From JAEXOD01 sp937930275 (lineage in GTDB: Bacteria; Bacteroidota; Ignavibacteria; Ignavibacteriales; Melioribacteraceae), in NCBI GenBank assembly GCA_036733965.1, contig DAIMZL010000003.1, forward strand, positions 1 through 64,000: a stretch of DNA of 64,000 bases, in the 5' to 3' direction. How positions within the stretch are numbered: the stretch's first letter is position 1; every line of letters starts with the position of its first letter. Position numbers and translations under genes: made by a program. Below the pieces are notes generated by a model. It was not told the DNA's origin. It searched no databases and saw only the letters and a list, made by a program, of their open reading frames with translations. Below are positions 1 to 8,587 of the stretch, one piece after another.

Positions 1-180
1 TGCTCTTTTTTTGTTCAAAGTAAAAATTCTCTATACATTCTCCTAATTTAATATACTAATTTGCAAACTTACTTTTAAAATGTCAAGTAAATAATTTATC
101 TATTATTAAAAAAGTAACTCTTTAGCAAATATTTTACATCATCGGATATTATATTCTGCTTTACATGCATAATTACAACA
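1..180. other. AT-rich intergenic, no supported gene
   Basis: I see no convincing gene here. On the minus strand a TTG codon at 16-18 opens a frame that runs off the left edge, but only six codons are visible and no well-spaced ribosome binding site precedes it, so I do not call it. Confidence 0.4.
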
Positions 181-226
181 AAAAAAAAGGATTTACGATT
201 TAGATTAAATTAAATCGAAAATCCTT
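181..226 (-). terminator. Rho-independent terminator of the DUF3160 gene
   Basis: On the minus strand, a few tens of bases after the stop codon at 253, there is a long hairpin. The outer arms are AAGGATTT/AAATCCTT (187-194 and 219-226) and the inner arms are CGATTTA/TAAATCG. It is followed directly by a run of eight T (181-188 read in reverse). This is a typical intrinsic terminator layout, although the stem is AT-rich. Confidence 0.7.
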
Positions 227-252
227 AATTATATTCAAAATGTTTACTACTG

Positions 253-2805
253 TTATTTAACCATCATCATTTTTGAAGATAGCTTTAAATCATCCACCAT
301 TAAAGTATAAAGGTAAACTCCGCTGGCAACATTTTTACCCATTTCGTTTGTTCCGTTCCATTTTGCCATATAATTTCCTGAAGGCAAATTATCGTTAACG
401 AGCGTTTTTATTAATTCACCATTTGAATTATAGATTATTAATTTAACATTAGCATTCGTTTTATATGTAGGCACATTAAAGTTAATAATTGTTGATGCAT
501 TAAACGGATTTGGATAATTTTGAGCCGTTAAATAGTTTTTAACTGTTGTATTAATGTCTTCTTTAACACCGGTTAACCATAATGTTGAACCTTCACCGAT
601 GTAACTTCCGTTTGAATTTGCTAAGTACACGTTAACCCAATCCGGTCTTATTGCCGTAGCCAAGTATGTATCCCGCCATTCTTCATCGGTTAAACGTAAA
701 AAATTTAATGTTGTATAATCATAAAAGCTATATGTAGGTCCTACAAATGCAACATTATTCCCGTCCGGCATTGTTATTGCGGTTATTAATAAATCTACTT
801 TTCCCGTACCTGCATGTTTAACGTACCCAACTATAGCACCGTTTTCATCTGCCGGTGAGGTATGATAATCTGCAACAATGTAATTCGGATCAATTAATCC
901 GTCAAGAGATCCATTATCATAATACATTGCAGAATACCAACCATCATAACCAACTGAACAACCTTGATTATTATATCTCATCATTCTCGTTAAAAACCCT
1001 ATTTCTTGAGATGACAAACTTTGATTTTCCAACTCTTTTTGTGATATTATTTCTAAAGTATCGCATGAACTCTTAAAATTTGAAAAATATTGAATTATTC
1101 TATCTTTTGCATAAAACTGACTTAAATTAAATTCATTAAAAGCTGTTATTGTTAAGTCAGAAATCGTTTTTAACGATTTATAAAAATCAGGGAATGGTTC
1201 AACATAACTATACGGATATGAACAAATGGGAATTCCCGTATAAGATTGTTTTGCATATAACAAATTATCATGTCTTAATTCAGCCCAACTTCCAAGTTGA
1301 GTATTCATTTTTTGTTGCCAGTACGCCCCCGTCCTCATAAATAGCGGAAGTTCATCTCTTTTATTTCGATCTGGTGGATTTAAAGCTTTTATTGCAGCCA
1401 GCCATGAATTATAAAAAGAAAACTGCCAAAAATCTTGCTGATAACTATCTATCATGTACCTGACTGAACCTAAATTTTGTGCATATTTATATTGCTCAAT
1501 TTCGCTTTGTAATAGTTGCAAGGCAGCATCGTTACCTAATGCGAATAGTACATCTAACGGATTCGGAAGCATTCTTCTTATCGGAGTATTATTATACCTA
1601 ATTTTATCATACACCACATTTCCGGTAACATAAGAATCCACAACAAACCTTTGACCGTAAAGCATAAAAGCACTTGCCGGTTTTATCGAATCACCCGAAA
1701 TGCCGTTGCTTGATAACATTTGGCTTAATATCATTTGTGCTGCATACGATTTTTGCGCTAAAGCATTTTGGAAAGTTACGGTATTAATACTATCAGTAAA
1801 ATAATTGGAATTATTAAAGTTTAACTCGGTTCTTAATTCCTGCAGATGTTTTAACGTTACATTGTCTTGATATCCGACAAAAAATTTAACAAGCTCTTCA
1901 ATATTCTGATAAGTTGTTTGATTGTTATTTTCAATTGTTTCCAACATTAAGTACGAAATTATTATTTGTCTCTGAACGTCATTAAATGTAGGAGTCTCGA
2001 CTACTCCTTTTGGTGAAATTAAATATAGTTCAATTCTTCCTAACCACATCATAGCTCTAAAATATTTGGCTAAAATCGGATGTTGTATATCAGTGTAATG
2101 ACCTCTTGGCTTGAACTGGCTAAAATCAATTTTCCGGGGTTTAGTTGACAAAAAATTAATTTCTTCAGGCATTTCTGCGTAAACATAAGTTATAAAAGAA
2201 TCAACCTTAGCACTATTTTCTAAAAAATATGGTTGAATACTATTATCTAATAGTTTTGCTGGAACTGTTACATAAAAATCAAGGTCTTTTAATCTTTGTT
2301 CCATTATAGTATTATTAACGTAACGATTCTCTAACATTGGGAAAGAACCCTTTATGCCTGCAAATAATTCTTGAAGTTTAGGAATAATAAATCCTATTTC
2401 ACAATCTTTTAATATAGCATCATATGATCTATGAAATGCATGAAGGATTGCATCCGTACTTATAAAGACAGGCAAATCCGCATGATAAATTGTTCTTAAT
2501 TGTTCAAAAAATGATTGTTCTGCAAGTCTTTCTGTTACAACAAACCCGTTATTTCTGATTCTATCAATTTCAAAATTCGTTAAGGAATATTTTTGCATTA
2601 CCGCTTCTTTAAATAATGCATCATCCCATAAATTTTGCGAAACCGCATTAAATTCGCCTGATTCGTGCATGCTTCTTAATTGAGAATAACTCGCATTTTG
2701 AAGTGAATTATAAAACTGTAAGTATTCGCTCAAGTTAAAGTTGGTTACTTGAGGGTAAATTATTGATGAGATGAGAAGTAAATAAAAAATCAACTTTTTT
2801 AACAT
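253..2805 (-). CDS. Secreted DUF3160 protein with T9SS C-terminal sorting domain
   Basis: The 850-residue protein has a hydrophobic N-terminal signal (about residues 3-19). Its long body matches the DUF3160 family as I know it: the opening region includes a segment around ISTDAILHAFH, and the aromatic- and Asn-rich body fits. DUF3160 has no assigned reaction. The last 85 or so residues form a type IX secretion sorting domain, with NYPNPFN near residue 765, a beta-sandwich with ASGVYLY, and a basic end. It is therefore probably exported by the T9SS and retained at the cell surface or released. It is monocistronic, with a terminator behind it. The domain calls are good; the function is unknown. 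Confidence 0.85.
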   Translation of the reverse strand: MLKKLIFYLLLISSIIYPQVTNFNLSEYLQFYNSLQNASYSQLRSMHESGEFNAVSQNLWDDALFKEAVMQKYSLTNFEIDRIRNNGFVVTERLAEQSFFEQLRTIYHADLPVFISTDAILHAFHRSYDAILKDCEIGFIIPKLQELFAGIKGSFPMLENRYVNNTIMEQRLKDLDFYVTVPAKLLDNSIQPYFLENSAKVDSFITYVYAEMPEEINFLSTKPRKIDFSQFKPRGHYTDIQHPILAKYFRAMMWLGRIELYLISPKGVVETPTFNDVQRQIIISYLMLETIENNNQTTYQNIEELVKFFVGYQDNVTLKHLQELRTELNFNNSNYFTDSINTVTFQNALAQKSYAAQMILSQMLSSNGISGDSIKPASAFMLYGQRFVVDSYVTGNVVYDKIRYNNTPIRRMLPNPLDVLFALGNDAALQLLQSEIEQYKYAQNLGSVRYMIDSYQQDFWQFSFYNSWLAAIKALNPPDRNKRDELPLFMRTGAYWQQKMNTQLGSWAELRHDNLLYAKQSYTGIPICSYPYSYVEPFPDFYKSLKTISDLTITAFNEFNLSQFYAKDRIIQYFSNFKSSCDTLEIISQKELENQSLSSQEIGFLTRMMRYNNQGCSVGYDGWYSAMYYDNGSLDGLIDPNYIVADYHTSPADENGAIVGYVKHAGTGKVDLLITAITMPDGNNVAFVGPTYSFYDYTTLNFLRLTDEEWRDTYLATAIRPDWVNVYLANSNGSYIGEGSTLWLTGVKEDINTTVKNYLTAQNYPNPFNASTIINFNVPTYKTNANVKLIIYNSNGELIKTLVNDNLPSGNYMAKWNGTNEMGKNVASGVYLYTLMVDDLKLSSKMMMVK

Positions 2806-2925
2806 TTTATTACTCTTTTTTATGTAAAAAATAATTTAACCATAAAATATGCTAAAGTCAACAATAAAAAGGAATTATGAAGTAAAAAAGAGGGATTTAT
2901 AAAAAATTTATTTTTACGGTTGTAA

Positions 2926-2997
2926 AAGCAGATAAGTACACCAAATAAAAGTTATTAATCATAATAAACTTTATGAGGTTCTCAGCACAATCTGCTT
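2926..2997 (-). ncRNA. Putative structured RNA or 5' leader element
   Basis: Read on the minus strand, outer arms AAGCAGAT (2997-2990) and ATCTGCTT (2933-2926) pair perfectly over 8 bp. Inside them, ACC pairs with GGT across a small TC/TT internal loop. A 12-position stem follows (ATAAAGTTTATT with AATAACTTTTAT, one G-U pair and one mismatch), closed by a 6-nt loop. An asymmetric internal loop (TGTGCTGAGA opposite GTACTT) lies between the outer and inner stems. It sits about 120 nt upstream of the DUF3160 start on the same strand. It matches no riboswitch consensus I recall: a CTGAGA string recalls TPP elements, but the rest of that motif is missing. Confidence 0.3.
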
Positions 2998-3101
2998 ATC
3001 AAAAACCTATTTTAGCCCTTATAATCCGTTAATTTTTAATTAATTAAAAATATTTACGAGTGCCCGGAAAATTGACGTTTTATTTAAATAACACAACAAT
3101 A

Positions 3102-3133
3102 TTTCCACTCCCCAGTCATTTAGGGAGTGGAAA
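3102..3133. repeat. GC-rich 11-bp inverted repeat
   Basis: TTTCCACTCCC at 3102-3112 pairs perfectly with GGGAGTGGAAA at 3123-3133 around a 10-nt loop. Neither strand has a T-tract where an intrinsic terminator would need it. The base composition contrasts with the AT-rich surroundings, and the TTCCACTCCC string recurs at 41973-41982. Confidence 0.45.
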
Positions 3134-3194
3134 AAAGGGGTGAGCGTCCTAAATTTTAATTCTTTTAGAATTTTTTAATACAGTCCTGATAAAA

Positions 3195-4316
3195 CTACAC
3201 TTTTATAAAAATCTTTTTAGCGTATAAAATCCACATTAAACCCAACCAAATTGCTATATAAGTAATTGCCCATGCTAAAGATGCATTTATTGGAGATAAC
3301 CACCAAGTAAATAAACTTTCATACAGATATCCTTTTAGAGATATTTCTGTTCCGTCAGCTTTCATCCAAGTAATTAATCCCATCGATTTTGCAACTAATC
3401 CGGAAAGAAAAAACACTGTTATCGCATTAGATCCGTAAACAATAAATGGTTTAGACCACCATGTGATTTTTTTCACATCGATTATCCAATAACAAGTTGC
3501 TAAAAATAACATTGCTAAACCGGCAGTATATAAAACGTACGAACTTGTCCATAAACTTTTATTTAACGGAAACCACCCGCTCCAAACATATCCTGCTAAA
3601 AGAGTAATAAAGCCATATGTAAATAACGTAGCAATTTTTGTTCCTTGATCAACAGGCTTTCTTAACCAATCACCTGTTAATATGCCAAGTATTGTTGTAC
3701 CAATTGCAGGTAAAGTACTTAATACACCTTCCGGATCCCAAGTTTTAGTTACAGCCCACATATGACCGGAAAGAACAATATTATCAAACCACGCAGCAAG
3801 ATTTTTACCTACAATTAAATTAGGATATCCAACTCCAGGAACAGGTATAAACGACATTATAAACCAATAAAAAACAAGTAATCCTGCGCCGATATAACTT
3901 AAAGTTTTTAAATTTACTTTTAAAAATAAAATACCTGTTACAAAATAAACTATCCCTATTCGTTGTAAAACTCCGGGAAATCTTAAGTTTAATAAATCAA
4001 ATTTCGGAAAAGCAGCCATAAAAAGACCTAACAGAATTAAGGTTGCAGATCTTCTGGCAATTCCTAAAATTAAATGCTTTTGGTCCTCACCCGAAGCTTT
4101 TTTCTTTGATAAAGCATAGGTAATAGCAACCCCGACTATAAAAAGGAAAAACGGGAAGACTAAATCTGTTGGAGTACATCCATGCCATTTGGCATGTTCC
4201 AAAGGAGGATAGATAGTACTCCATGAACCGGGATTATTTACTAATATCATTCCCATAATTGTTATTCCTCTAAACACATCTAACGAAAGCAACCTACCTG
4301 AATTCTTATTTTCCAT
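3195..4316 (-). CDS. DUF5009 / heparan-alpha-glucosaminide N-acetyltransferase-like membrane protein
   Basis: A 373-residue polytopic membrane protein. It opens with the family signature RLLSLDVFRGITIMGM, followed by a NNPGSW segment and DLVFPFFLFIVGV, as in the YeiB/HGSNAT/NagX acyltransferase clan. About ten hydrophobic segments are visible. Relatives transfer acetyl groups across the membrane to amino sugars, and bacterial members are often encoded with glycan-degradation genes. No such gene is adjacent here, so the substrate is unknown. ATG start at 4316. Confidence 0.85.
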   Translation of the reverse strand: MENKNSGRLLSLDVFRGITIMGMILVNNPGSWSTIYPPLEHAKWHGCTPTDLVFPFFLFIVGVAITYALSKKKASGEDQKHLILGIARRSATLILLGLFMAAFPKFDLLNLRFPGVLQRIGIVYFVTGILFLKVNLKTLSYIGAGLLVFYWFIMSFIPVPGVGYPNLIVGKNLAAWFDNIVLSGHMWAVTKTWDPEGVLSTLPAIGTTILGILTGDWLRKPVDQGTKIATLFTYGFITLLAGYVWSGWFPLNKSLWTSSYVLYTAGLAMLFLATCYWIIDVKKITWWSKPFIVYGSNAITVFFLSGLVAKSMGLITWMKADGTEISLKGYLYESLFTWWLSPINASLAWAITYIAIWLGLMWILYAKKIFIKV

Positions 4317-4420
4317 AGTTAGCTCTAAATTATTAATACAAATCCCTATTTAAACATTTAAACTTAATTAAAAAATAGTAAAAAAAAGCAAAAAAAATAT
4401 TCTCGTTTAAATAATTTTAT

Positions 4421-4428
4421 TATTTTTG
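4421..4428 (+). promoter_or_regulatory. Possible Bacteroidota-type -7 promoter element
   Basis: TATTTTTG fits the TAnnTTTG -7 consensus of Bacteroidota primary sigma factors and lies 23 nt before the ATG at 4452. I do not see a clear TTTG -33 element at the right distance, and the region is T-rich, so chance is possible. Confidence 0.25.
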
Positions 4429-4451
4429 CAAGATTAATTAAATGAGATAAA

Positions 4452-4600
4452 ATGAAAATATTAAAAAATTTGTACGACTGGGTATTAAGCTGGGCTGATT
4501 CTCCATACGGCGGTATAGCTTTATTTATTTTAGCATTTGCCGAATCATCTTTTTTCCCGATTCCGCCGGATGCTTTATTAATTGCGCTTGTTTTGGGTTC
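4452..4600 (+). CDS. DedA/YqaA-family membrane protein, N-terminal part cut by an assembly gap
   Basis: Only the first 50 or so residues are readable. They include a basic start (KILKNLYDWVLSWADS), then a hydrophobic segment with the ALFILAFAESSFFPIPPD pattern typical of YqaA-type DedA/SNARE-associated inner-membrane proteins. The family is usually around 190-200 residues, so most of the gene is lost in the N run. The frame on the far side of the gap stops almost at once, so the true gap is probably longer than 100 bp or the frame is not preserved. Confidence 0.75.
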
Positions 4601-4700
4601 NNNNNNNNNNNNNNNNNNNNNNNNNNNNNNNNNNNNNNNNNNNNNNNNNNNNNNNNNNNNNNNNNNNNNNNNNNNNNNNNNNNNNNNNNNNNNNNNNNNN
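4601..4700. other. Assembly gap (100 N)
   Basis: A run of exactly 100 undetermined bases interrupts the YqaA-like gene. The round number suggests a scaffold gap of unknown real length. Confidence 0.95.
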
Positions 4701-4746
4701 ATATGAAAATTTTGTATATTGTGAATAAATTAATTTCGGATTGAAT

Positions 4747-6144
4747 ATGGAAATACAATTTATCGGAGCAGCACAAACAGTAACAGGGTCGTTACATTTA
4801 ATAAAAACTAACGGTTACACATTTTTATTGGATTCCGGACTATATCAAGGTAAAAGAAAAGTAGCTTTTGAATTAAACCGCACATTTGATCTGTTTGACC
4901 CGGCAGAAATTGATTTTATTGTTTTATCTCATGCTCACATTGATCATGCGGGGAACCTCCCTTCTTTAGTTAGGCGAGGATTTAAAGGAGAAATTTATTC
5001 AACTTTTGCCACAAAAGATCTCTGTTCGGTAATGCTTCTTGATAGTGCCCATATTCAAGAGAAAGATATTGAATTTGTTAATAAAAAAAGGAAAAAACAA
5101 GGTAAAAATCCTTTTGAAATATTATATACGGAAGAAGACGTGCACGAAACAATGTCTCGTTTTGTAGGTGTAAATTATCATCGCGAAGTTGAACTACGTG
5201 ACGGAATAAAGGCTACTTTTTTTGATGCGGGACATATTTTAGGCTCTTCAATGGTATATTTTTCGATTAATGAAAAAGGTAGAATTATTCAGTTTGGATA
5301 TTCAGGAGATATCGGAAGAAAAAACATGCCGATTATTAAAGATCCCGAAAAAATTCCTGACGTAGAGTTTTTTGTTTCCGAATCCACTTATGGCGGTAGG
5401 TTTCATGAAAGTCCGGAAAATAGCGAAAATAAACTTGCAGAAGTAATTACTAAAGCATATAATAGAAGTGGTAAAATTATTATACCTGCTTTTAGTGTCG
5501 GTAGAACTCAAGAGTTAGTTTATGCAATTAATAAAATTTTTAGAGAAAAAAAAGCTCCAAAACTTCCGGTTTATGTGGATAGTCCCCTTTCTGTTAATGC
5601 AACTAACATTTTCAGACAGCATCACGAGTGTTTCGATTCCGAAATTTCGCAGTTTATTTTAAAAAATGATGACCCGTTTGGCTTTAATGAACTAAAATAT
5701 ATTACAACTACCGAAGAATCAAAAAAATTAAACGAAAATAGGCAACCGGCTATTTTAATATCAAGTTCGGGAATGTGCGAAGCTGGTAGAATTTTGCACC
5801 ATTTGTTGAATAATATTGAAAATCCCAACAATATTATTTTAATGGTTGGTTATGCCGCAGCAGAAACTTTGGGAAGAAAATTGATTGAGGGGGCAAAACT
5901 GGTTAAAATATTCGGAATGGAACGTCAAGTTAATGCCGAAATAATTGTAATGAACTCGTTTTCTGCACATGCGGATAGTAATGAATTGATTGAATATATG
6001 AATCAATTTGATAAGGGTAGAATGCAAAATATATTTTTAGTACACGGAGATTATGACCAACAAGTAAAATACAAAGATCGATTGAATCAAATTGGTTTTA
6101 ATAATGTAACTATCCCTTCGCGCGGCGATGTTTTTGTTTTATAA
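4747..6144 (+). CDS. MBL-fold beta-CASP ribonuclease-like protein
   Basis: A 465-residue metallo-beta-lactamase-fold nuclease of the CPSF73/YsiA-like exonuclease type. The zinc ligands are visible: SHAHIDHAG (HxHxDH), DAGHILGS, SGDIGR, and near the C-terminus FSAHAD and VHGD. The beta-CASP segment contains SESTYGG and ISSSGMCEAG, and the RMMBL domain closes the protein. The family processes or degrades RNA in the cytoplasm. I prefer the ATG at 4747 over the TTG at 4741, as MEIQFIGAA matches the usual family start. An unrelated exported protein follows 7 bp later. Confidence 0.9.
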   Translation: MEIQFIGAAQTVTGSLHLIKTNGYTFLLDSGLYQGKRKVAFELNRTFDLFDPAEIDFIVLSHAHIDHAGNLPSLVRRGFKGEIYSTFATKDLCSVMLLDSAHIQEKDIEFVNKKRKKQGKNPFEILYTEEDVHETMSRFVGVNYHREVELRDGIKATFFDAGHILGSSMVYFSINEKGRIIQFGYSGDIGRKNMPIIKDPEKIPDVEFFVSESTYGGRFHESPENSENKLAEVITKAYNRSGKIIIPAFSVGRTQELVYAINKIFREKKAPKLPVYVDSPLSVNATNIFRQHHECFDSEISQFILKNDDPFGFNELKYITTTEESKKLNENRQPAILISSSGMCEAGRILHHLLNNIENPNNIILMVGYAAAETLGRKLIEGAKLVKIFGMERQVNAEIIVMNSFSAHADSNELIEYMNQFDKGRMQNIFLVHGDYDQQVKYKDRLNQIGFNNVTIPSRGDVFVL

Positions 6145-6151
6145 ATTTAAA

Positions 6152-8062
6152 ATGAAATTATTTTTTTTATTTTTTTTACTAATTTTTATTGTACTGCCCG
6201 TAAATAATAACGGGCAGTTTTTTATTAAAGATAGTTCTAATTTTAGCCGATCAGATTTTAGACAAAACAAATTAAGTAATAATTTTTTAAAACAATTAAA
6301 CACGTATTCACTTAATACAAATTTAATTTATTCTATTAATGCCGGGAATTATTTTGTAGGTATTAAAGAAAATTATATTTCTACAATTAATAAAAGTACA
6401 TATACGAATATAAAAGACGAAAATAATCTTTTATTATACGGTGATTATCGAATTTCTCAATTAATACAACCCGGAATATTGCTTAAACATGCAATTTACT
6501 CTGATGACAGAAAGATTGATATAAATCAAGCTTCACTAACAAACCTAATAGTTTTTAGTAAAATAATGCCGACAAATAAAATTCAATTAACCCCTTATGT
6601 TGGTTATTCAAATAATTATCAGTTATCCGAAAAAGATAACGGAGTTATTTACGGTATTGACGGAAACATTAATAAAATAAATTTAAATGACATTGAATTA
6701 AATTTTAACGGTAAGTTTGAGAATGAAAAAATAGACCCGAGAGAAAATAATTTAAGAATTGCCAACCTTGAGTTAAATAATGAAATTAGCGAAGGACTTT
6801 TTAATTCGTTTGCAGGGTATTATTCACAACAAAACAAAGATTTTTACTTTGAACCGGACAGTGCAACCGAATCTTTCTTTAACATTTCAAACAATATACA
6901 AACACGAAAAGAAATTAATTATTATATACAAGAAAGGATGAATTATTATTTCCCAAATTCAAATATTAACTTTGATTTAGGGGGAAGAATTACTTGGAGA
7001 GATATTGACAAACATACAAGATATATTTTAGTTCAAAATCTTGCAGGGAATTTAGATTCTGAAATAAAAGAATTCAAACTTGATTTATTTTCTTCGTTTG
7101 ATATTAGATTAGACGAGTTTTTGGTAAATTTAAAAATGAACTATTCGGAACAAGAAGAAAAACATTTTTCTAAAAGAATTGAAGGTATCGGAGATTATTT
7201 CTTTCAAGAAAGAAACGAGCTTGAAAAACTTTTAAATAATAAGGCAAAACAGACTACTTTAACGTTAAATGGAATTTATAATTTAAGCCCAAAAGATTTT
7301 ATTTCGATCTCGTTATTTCATCGAAAGCTTGTTTATGATACGCCTTCCGAAGAAAACTTTGATGATAGAGACGAGTTGTTAACAATGGCTAAGGTAAACT
7401 ATTTACGTAAGTTAACCCCCTTTTTTAATGCATTTATTAACTTAGAAATAAATATTAATAAAATTGTTTATATCTTTGCCGAAAGAAGTGCTAATAACAA
7501 TATTAAAAGAATTTTTAAATTTAGTGCCGGCGGTATGTATGATGTAAAAAGATTAATTTCAACTAATTCGGCAGAAGTATCTTCAAATTATATAGTTTAT
7601 GATTTTGAAGAATTAAACCCTAATTATAAAAGCTATTCATTTAGACAATTTGTCTTTAGAGATTCAACTATTATTAAAATTAGTAGTTTAATTGATTTTT
7701 TTACAAGCGGTCATTTAAAACTTAGCGAGCAAGGTGAATTTAACTGGAAAGATTTTTCAGGGAAACCTTTAAGATATTTAGTCGAAGTTTACGCAGAACC
7801 TTTATTTTATTATAAAATTAAAAACACGAAATTTGGAATTGGTTTTAGATATTTTGAACTATCTACTTATAATGTTATTAATGGAAAAAATAAAAATTTA
7901 GATACTCGATATAGAAGTATTGCACCATTAAGCCAAATAATAACCGATATTAATAATCGATTGTACCTGGAAATTAATTGTAGATACGAATTTATTAGAA
8001 ATGAGAAAAATAAATTAACTAATCAAACTTATTTTTATTTAGATTTACATTGGAAATTTTAA
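6152..8062 (+). CDS. Unknown exported, probable outer-membrane beta-barrel protein
   Basis: I do not recognise the family. The ATG at 6152 gives 636 residues starting with a clear signal peptide (KLFFLFFLLIFIVLP then a polar NNNGQF). The upstream ATG at 6128 would overlap the nuclease gene and add a poor leader. The mature part is rich in Asn, Tyr, Phe, Ile and Lys, with alternating polar/apolar strands, many aromatic strand ends and a terminal YFYLDLHWKF strand ending in Phe. These are features of an outer-membrane barrel. It lies 7 bp after the nuclease gene, so the two may share a transcript. Confidence 0.6.
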   Translation: MKLFFLFFLLIFIVLPVNNNGQFFIKDSSNFSRSDFRQNKLSNNFLKQLNTYSLNTNLIYSINAGNYFVGIKENYISTINKSTYTNIKDENNLLLYGDYRISQLIQPGILLKHAIYSDDRKIDINQASLTNLIVFSKIMPTNKIQLTPYVGYSNNYQLSEKDNGVIYGIDGNINKINLNDIELNFNGKFENEKIDPRENNLRIANLELNNEISEGLFNSFAGYYSQQNKDFYFEPDSATESFFNISNNIQTRKEINYYIQERMNYYFPNSNINFDLGGRITWRDIDKHTRYILVQNLAGNLDSEIKEFKLDLFSSFDIRLDEFLVNLKMNYSEQEEKHFSKRIEGIGDYFFQERNELEKLLNNKAKQTTLTLNGIYNLSPKDFISISLFHRKLVYDTPSEENFDDRDELLTMAKVNYLRKLTPFFNAFINLEININKIVYIFAERSANNNIKRIFKFSAGGMYDVKRLISTNSAEVSSNYIVYDFEELNPNYKSYSFRQFVFRDSTIIKISSLIDFFTSGHLKLSEQGEFNWKDFSGKPLRYLVEVYAEPLFYYKIKNTKFGIGFRYFELSTYNVINGKNKNLDTRYRSIAPLSQIITDINNRLYLEINCRYEFIRNEKNKLTNQTYFYLDLHWKF

Positions 8063-8139
8063 TAATTATTTTTAAATTTATTTTTATTAAGTTGTAATGT
8101 TATTAAATTTAATTTGCTAATTTATTATTCGGAGCCGTT

Positions 8140-8553
8140 TTGAATTCTTTAAAGTTTTATCAAAAATTCTCAAGCAATCCAAATTCAATGACTGAAATTG
8201 AAGAATTTGTGATTAAAGCAACAGAAAATTTACATTTAGACGATACTCAAATGAATCAACTTACTTCGTCTGTTGCAGAAGCATCTTCAAACTGCATTGT
8301 TCACGGTAATAAATCAGATGAATCAAAAATAATTGAAGTTGAAATAGTTATTGACGATAAAAATATAATGGTAAAATTAAAAGATGAAGGAAGCGGTTTT
8401 GAAGTAGATAAAGTTCCGGATCCTACACTCCCCGAAAATATATTAAAAGATAGCGGAAGAGGTATTCATATAATGAAATCATTTTTAACTGAATTAAAAT
8501 ATAATTTTACGGAAACAGGAACCGAAACAATACTAATTTTTAAATACTTATAA
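8140..8553 (+). CDS. RsbW/SpoIIAB-like anti-sigma factor kinase
   Basis: A 137-residue HATPase_c_2 domain protein. The N box is SVAEASSNCIVHGN and the G1/G2 region is LKDEGSGFEV followed by DSGRGIHIMKSF, all as in serine-kinase anti-sigma factors. These bind a sigma factor or phosphorylate an anti-sigma-antagonist in partner-switching stress or envelope regulation. No STAS or PP2C partner gene lies in this window. The start is a TTG at 8140 behind the purine-rich CGGAG; no better start is visible. Confidence 0.85.
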   Translation: MNSLKFYQKFSSNPNSMTEIEEFVIKATENLHLDDTQMNQLTSSVAEASSNCIVHGNKSDESKIIEVEIVIDDKNIMVKLKDEGSGFEVDKVPDPTLPENILKDSGRGIHIMKSFLTELKYNFTETGTETILIFKYL

Positions 8554-8587
8554 ATTAATTTTCACATAAATACATAGGAGTATAAGT

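Larger units (their letters stand above)
2806..3194. other. 389-bp intergenic region with two inverted-repeat structures
   Basis: No open reading frame of note is present. The region lies between two minus-strand genes, upstream of the DUF3160 gene. It holds a nested imperfect hairpin at 2926-2997, described separately, and a GC-rich hairpin at 3102-3133. A weak AT-rich hairpin near 3150-3175 could end the acyltransferase transcript. Confidence 0.5.

Noticed and set aside
1..18. Minus-strand TTG start running off the left edge
   Set aside because: Only six codons are visible and the region lacks a spaced ribosome binding site.
2963..2997. CTGAGA string that could point to a TPP riboswitch
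   Set aside because: The other conserved TPP blocks are missing and the downstream gene has no link to thiamine.
4453..4776. Minus-strand frame across the gap at 4601-4700
   Set aside because: It depends on undetermined bases and is antisense to the DedA-like and nuclease genes.
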